Source of the DNA: Rhodocyclaceae bacterium
Lineage (GTDB): Bacteria; Pseudomonadota; Gammaproteobacteria; Burkholderiales; Rhodocyclaceae
Assembly: GCA_030682595.1 (NCBI GenBank)
Contig: JAUXNZ010000263.1
Location: 1 to 16,156, forward strand
DNA length: 16,156 nt
Reading direction: 5' to 3'
The translations under genes were made by a program, and so were the position numbers. Positions 14,487-16,156 of the stretch are shown one piece after another. Under the pieces are notes generated by a model. The model searched no databases. It was not told where the DNA came from and saw only the letters and a program-made list of their open reading frames with translations. Positions within the stretch are counted from its first letter, which is position 1. The number at the start of each line of letters is the position of its first letter.

Positions 14487-14533
14487 GCCCCCCCACGCTC
14501 GCAAATTCGGCTCGCCGCCCCCCACGGGGGGGC
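14487..14533 (-). repeat. R2 repeat copy 2, inverted, between moaD and moaE
   Basis: The reverse complement matches the R2 unit in hpnE (736-782) at about 42 of 47 positions. It begins with GCCCCCCC and ends with GGGGGGGC on the plus strand, so the ends can pair into a hairpin. It lies within the 95-bp moaD-moaE gap. The rest of the gap (14534-14576) holds CCTCTTGGGGCGGCCCGGCG, which may belong to a longer element. Confidence 0.8.
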
Positions 14534-14576
14534 ATCATTTGGCAACTGAGCCCTCTTGGGGCGGCCCGGCGAGGGC

Positions 14577-15032
14577 ATGATGGAAGTCGCCATTCAGGCA
14601 GCCGACTTTGATGTCGGCGCCGAAATCGGCGCGCTATCCGCCGCGGACCCGATGGCGGGCGCGGTCGCCAGTTTCGTCGGCCTGGTCAGGGGCGACACAG
14701 TGGTAGCGATGACCCTTGAGCACTATCCCGGCATGACCGAAGCCGCACTGACCGACATCGTCGCCGCAGCGAAAAAACGCTGGAAATTGCGCACGGTGCG
14801 GGTGATCCACCGCGTCGGCCGTCTGTTGCCGGGTGAGCGCATTGTCTTTGTCGGAGTTGCTTCCGCGCATCGCGGCGAGGCATTCGCCGCCTGCGAATTC
14901 ATCATGGACTACCTGAAGACGCAGGCGCCCTTCTGGAAAAAGGAAGAAACCGCGGAAGGCGAACGCTGGGTCGATGCCCGCGAAACAGACAACCTCGCCG
15001 CCCGCCGCTGGCGGGATGGCGCGGAAGACTGA
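14577..15032 (+). CDS. moaE: Molybdopterin synthase catalytic subunit MoaE
   Basis: A 151-aa protein that pairs with MoaD to put two sulfurs into precursor Z. VASFVGLVRGDT, LEHYPGMTE, RVIHRVGRLLPGE, SAHRGEAFAACEFIMDYLK and the catalytic-lysine segment FWKKEE are all family landmarks. WVDARETD precedes the C-terminus. ATG 14577 or 14580 follows a GAGGG; an in-frame TTG at 14556 would add unrelated residues that come from the repeat-rich gap. The C-terminal codons for RRWRDG contain a 16-base match to part of R1, but family C-termini normally have a similar AARRW end. It converges on the phasin gene with only six bases between stops. Confidence 0.93.
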   Translation: MMEVAIQAADFDVGAEIGALSAADPMAGAVASFVGLVRGDTVVAMTLEHYPGMTEAALTDIVAAAKKRWKLRTVRVIHRVGRLLPGERIVFVGVASAHRGEAFAACEFIMDYLKTQAPFWKKEETAEGERWVDARETDNLAARRWRDGAED

Positions 15033-15038
15033 AACCGC

Positions 15039-15554
15039 TTATTTTTTCTTTGCAGCGCTTTTCGGCGCTGCGGCGGGCATGCCGCCAAACGCCGCTGCCG
15101 ACGCCTGCGCGATCTGCTCGAAGGCGCTGTTGGCGGTGGCCATGGACTGTTGCATGATCTCCATGATGTTTGCGTTCGGGGCGGGCATCACCTTGAAAAA
15201 ACCTTGAAACGCATCGACCATTTCCTGGTTGCCGGAGGCCAGTTGCTCGGTGAGCATACGGGAAAATTCCATGCGGGCATCGTTACCGATTTCGGTCACT
15301 TTTTGTGCCGCCGCCATCATCTGCTGGGCGGTTTCCTGCGCATACTGGGTGCGCAGTTGCATCACCTGCTGTGGATCCTTGGCACTGGTCAGGGCGCGCG
15401 CATTGTCGACACCCTGCTGGAACAGTTCACGCGCCAATTCATTTTGCAGCGCCATCACGCGTTGTGAATTCTCGATGGACATCTGCGCCAGCCGCATGGC
15501 GGCTTCCATGTTCCTGCGATTGAGTTCGCTGAGATTTTCGGTTTTACCGGCCAT
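15039..15554 (-). CDS. phaP: Phasin family protein (PHA granule-associated)
   Basis: A 171-aa amphipathic helical protein typical of phasins, which coat polyhydroxyalkanoate granules. NRRNMEAAMRLAQMSIENSQ and FQQGVDNARALTSAKDPQQV match the phasin domain pattern, and the tail AAAPKSAAKKK is Ala/Lys-rich as in many PhaP proteins. There is no signal peptide and no cysteine. ATG 15554 has a strong AAGGAG six bases upstream. It lies downstream of a CoA-transferase gene on the same strand, with 98 bp between, so it may have its own promoter. The symbol phaP is given by family; phasin paralogues are often numerous. Confidence 0.85.
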   Translation of the reverse strand: MAGKTENLSELNRRNMEAAMRLAQMSIENSQRVMALQNELARELFQQGVDNARALTSAKDPQQVMQLRTQYAQETAQQMMAAAQKVTEIGNDARMEFSRMLTEQLASGNQEMVDAFQGFFKVMPAPNANIMEIMQQSMATANSAFEQIAQASAAAFGGMPAAAPKSAAKKK

Positions 15555-15652
15555 GATCCGCTCCTTATGGGTGAGTCAGAGATGAGTTGAATGTAGCACG
15601 GTCGGCTGACATTTATCTGACCGGAATCAAGAATTCAGGATTTTCGGGATAC
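15555..15652 (-). promoter_or_regulatory. Intergenic region upstream of the phasin gene
   Basis: This 98-bp gap carries the phasin ribosome-binding site (AAGGAG at 15561-15566). Read on the minus strand, TTGATT and a downstream TACATT are present but badly spaced, so no promoter is convincing. No T-tailed hairpin for the CoA-transferase gene is visible. A binding site for a PHA regulator such as PhaR cannot be recognised by eye. Confidence 0.35.
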
Positions 15653-16156
15653 TTATCCGCCAGCAGGCGCCATGAGCATGGCCTGCAGACCCATCAGCCC
15701 GTTGCCAAAAATGCGCGCGTCCATTAGCGCCGGGGCCGTGTGCATGATCGGACGGAATCCCATGTGCGCCAGGATGTCGCGCTCCAGGTCGATGCCGGGG
15801 GCGATCTCGGTCAGTTCCAGACCCTCCGGCCCGAGGCGAAACACGCAACGTTCAGTAATGTAGAGCGCCGGCTGCTCGCGCTTCCTGGCTTCGCTGCCGC
15901 TGAAGGCGCGCACCTCGACCTCTTCGATGAATTTTTGCGTATGACCTTCCTGCAGAATGCGCAGCCGACCGTCTTCAATGGCGACTTCCAAGCCGCCGGC
16001 GGTGAATGTGCCGACAAAAACCACCTTGTGGGCATTTTGCGAAATGTTGATGAAACCGCCAGCTCCCGCCATCCGCTTGCCGAACCGGATGACATTGAGG
16101 TTGCCGGCGCGGTCGGCCTGCGCCAGGCCGAGAAAGGCGATATCCAGGCCGCCGCC
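15653..16156 (-). CDS. Acyl-CoA:acetate/3-ketoacid (propionate) CoA-transferase, C-terminal part
   Basis: The frame is open to the window edge; 167 residues are visible. GGGLDIAFLGLAQADRAGNL, RMAGAGGFINISQNAHKVVF and GTFTAGGLEV match the C-terminal half of the propionate CoA-transferase/YdiF family. These enzymes move CoA between short-chain acids through a glutamyl-CoA intermediate. The catalytic glutamate is expected in or near this half or just upstream, but I cannot place it with certainty. The final segment IFGNGLMGLQAMLMAPAGG is short but not obviously truncated. The phasin gene downstream suggests a link to short-chain acyl-CoA and PHA metabolism. The exact substrate cannot be told. 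Confidence 0.85.
   Translation of the reverse strand, partial: GGGLDIAFLGLAQADRAGNLNVIRFGKRMAGAGGFINISQNAHKVVFVGTFTAGGLEVAIEDGRLRILQEGHTQKFIEEVEVRAFSGSEARKREQPALYITERCVFRLGPEGLELTEIAPGIDLERDILAHMGFRPIMHTAPALMDARIFGNGLMGLQAMLMAPAGG

Noticed and set aside
15006..15021. Sixteen-base match (15 of 16) to part of R1 at the end of moaE.
   Set aside because: The encoded RRWRDG is close to normal MoaE C-termini and is in a different frame from the other R1 copies, so native coding explains it.
15033..15060. T-rich run between moaE and the phasin gene as a terminator.
   Set aside because: The run lies in the phasin Lys codons, and no hairpin of fitting position precedes it.

Overview
The window is GC-rich, densely packed bacterial DNA. 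Its gene content points to a betaproteobacterium, probably of the Rhodocyclaceae type: hopanoid genes hpnD-hpnE, a ybbA/tesA divergent pair, a molybdenum-cofactor run, and a phasin next to a CoA-transferase. The lineage is inferred from gene families and base composition; no rRNA gene is present to confirm it. I see no tRNA, CRISPR array, phage gene or transposase.

Layout. 1-1907 (+): end of hpnD and all of hpnE, for squalene made on the way to hopanoids. 1905-2058: a 154-bp repeat (called R3). 2074-3894 (-): an orphan YbbA-type ABC ATPase, a 64-aa unknown protein and a 289-aa unknown protein. 3893-5561 (+): tesA and selU/mnmH. 5558-8103 (-): metY, rsuA and a small SAM methyltransferase, with metY and rsuA translationally coupled. 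8193-11227 (+): cysK and a DinG/YoaA-type iron-sulfur helicase, followed by the second R3 copy at 11225-11379. 11389-15032 (+): a probable circularly permuted ATP-grasp protein coupled to mobB, moeA, moaD and moaE. 15039-16156 (-): a phasin and the C-terminal part of a propionate/3-ketoacid CoA-transferase, both linked to polyhydroxyalkanoate and short-chain acyl-CoA metabolism.

The gene content is largely housekeeping. The unusual feature is a set of short interspersed repeats, several lying inside protein-coding genes without breaking the frame. R1 is about 27 bp. It is read in the same frame as a Lys-Val-Gly-Ala-Gly-Gly-Thr-Ala-like peptide in HpnE (twice), the DinG-like helicase, the ATP-grasp protein and MoeA. 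An intergenic copy lies between rsuA and the methyltransferase gene, and a possible antisense copy lies in selU. R2 is about 47 bp and GC-rich; it is fused to R1 inside hpnE and occurs inverted between moaD and moaE. R3 is about 155 bp, occurs twice at roughly 92% identity, and each time begins exactly at the stop codon of the preceding gene. The intragenic copies fall at points that I judge, from memory of the families, to be variable surface loops. This resembles the logic of the Rickettsia palindromic elements that insert in-frame in genes, but the sequence is different.

Regulation is mostly operonic. Several junctions overlap by 4-16 bp: hpnD/hpnE, 64-aa/289-aa, tesA/selU, metY/rsuA, ATP-grasp/mobB and mobB/moeA. 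The only clear divergent promoter region is the 89-bp metY-cysK gap.
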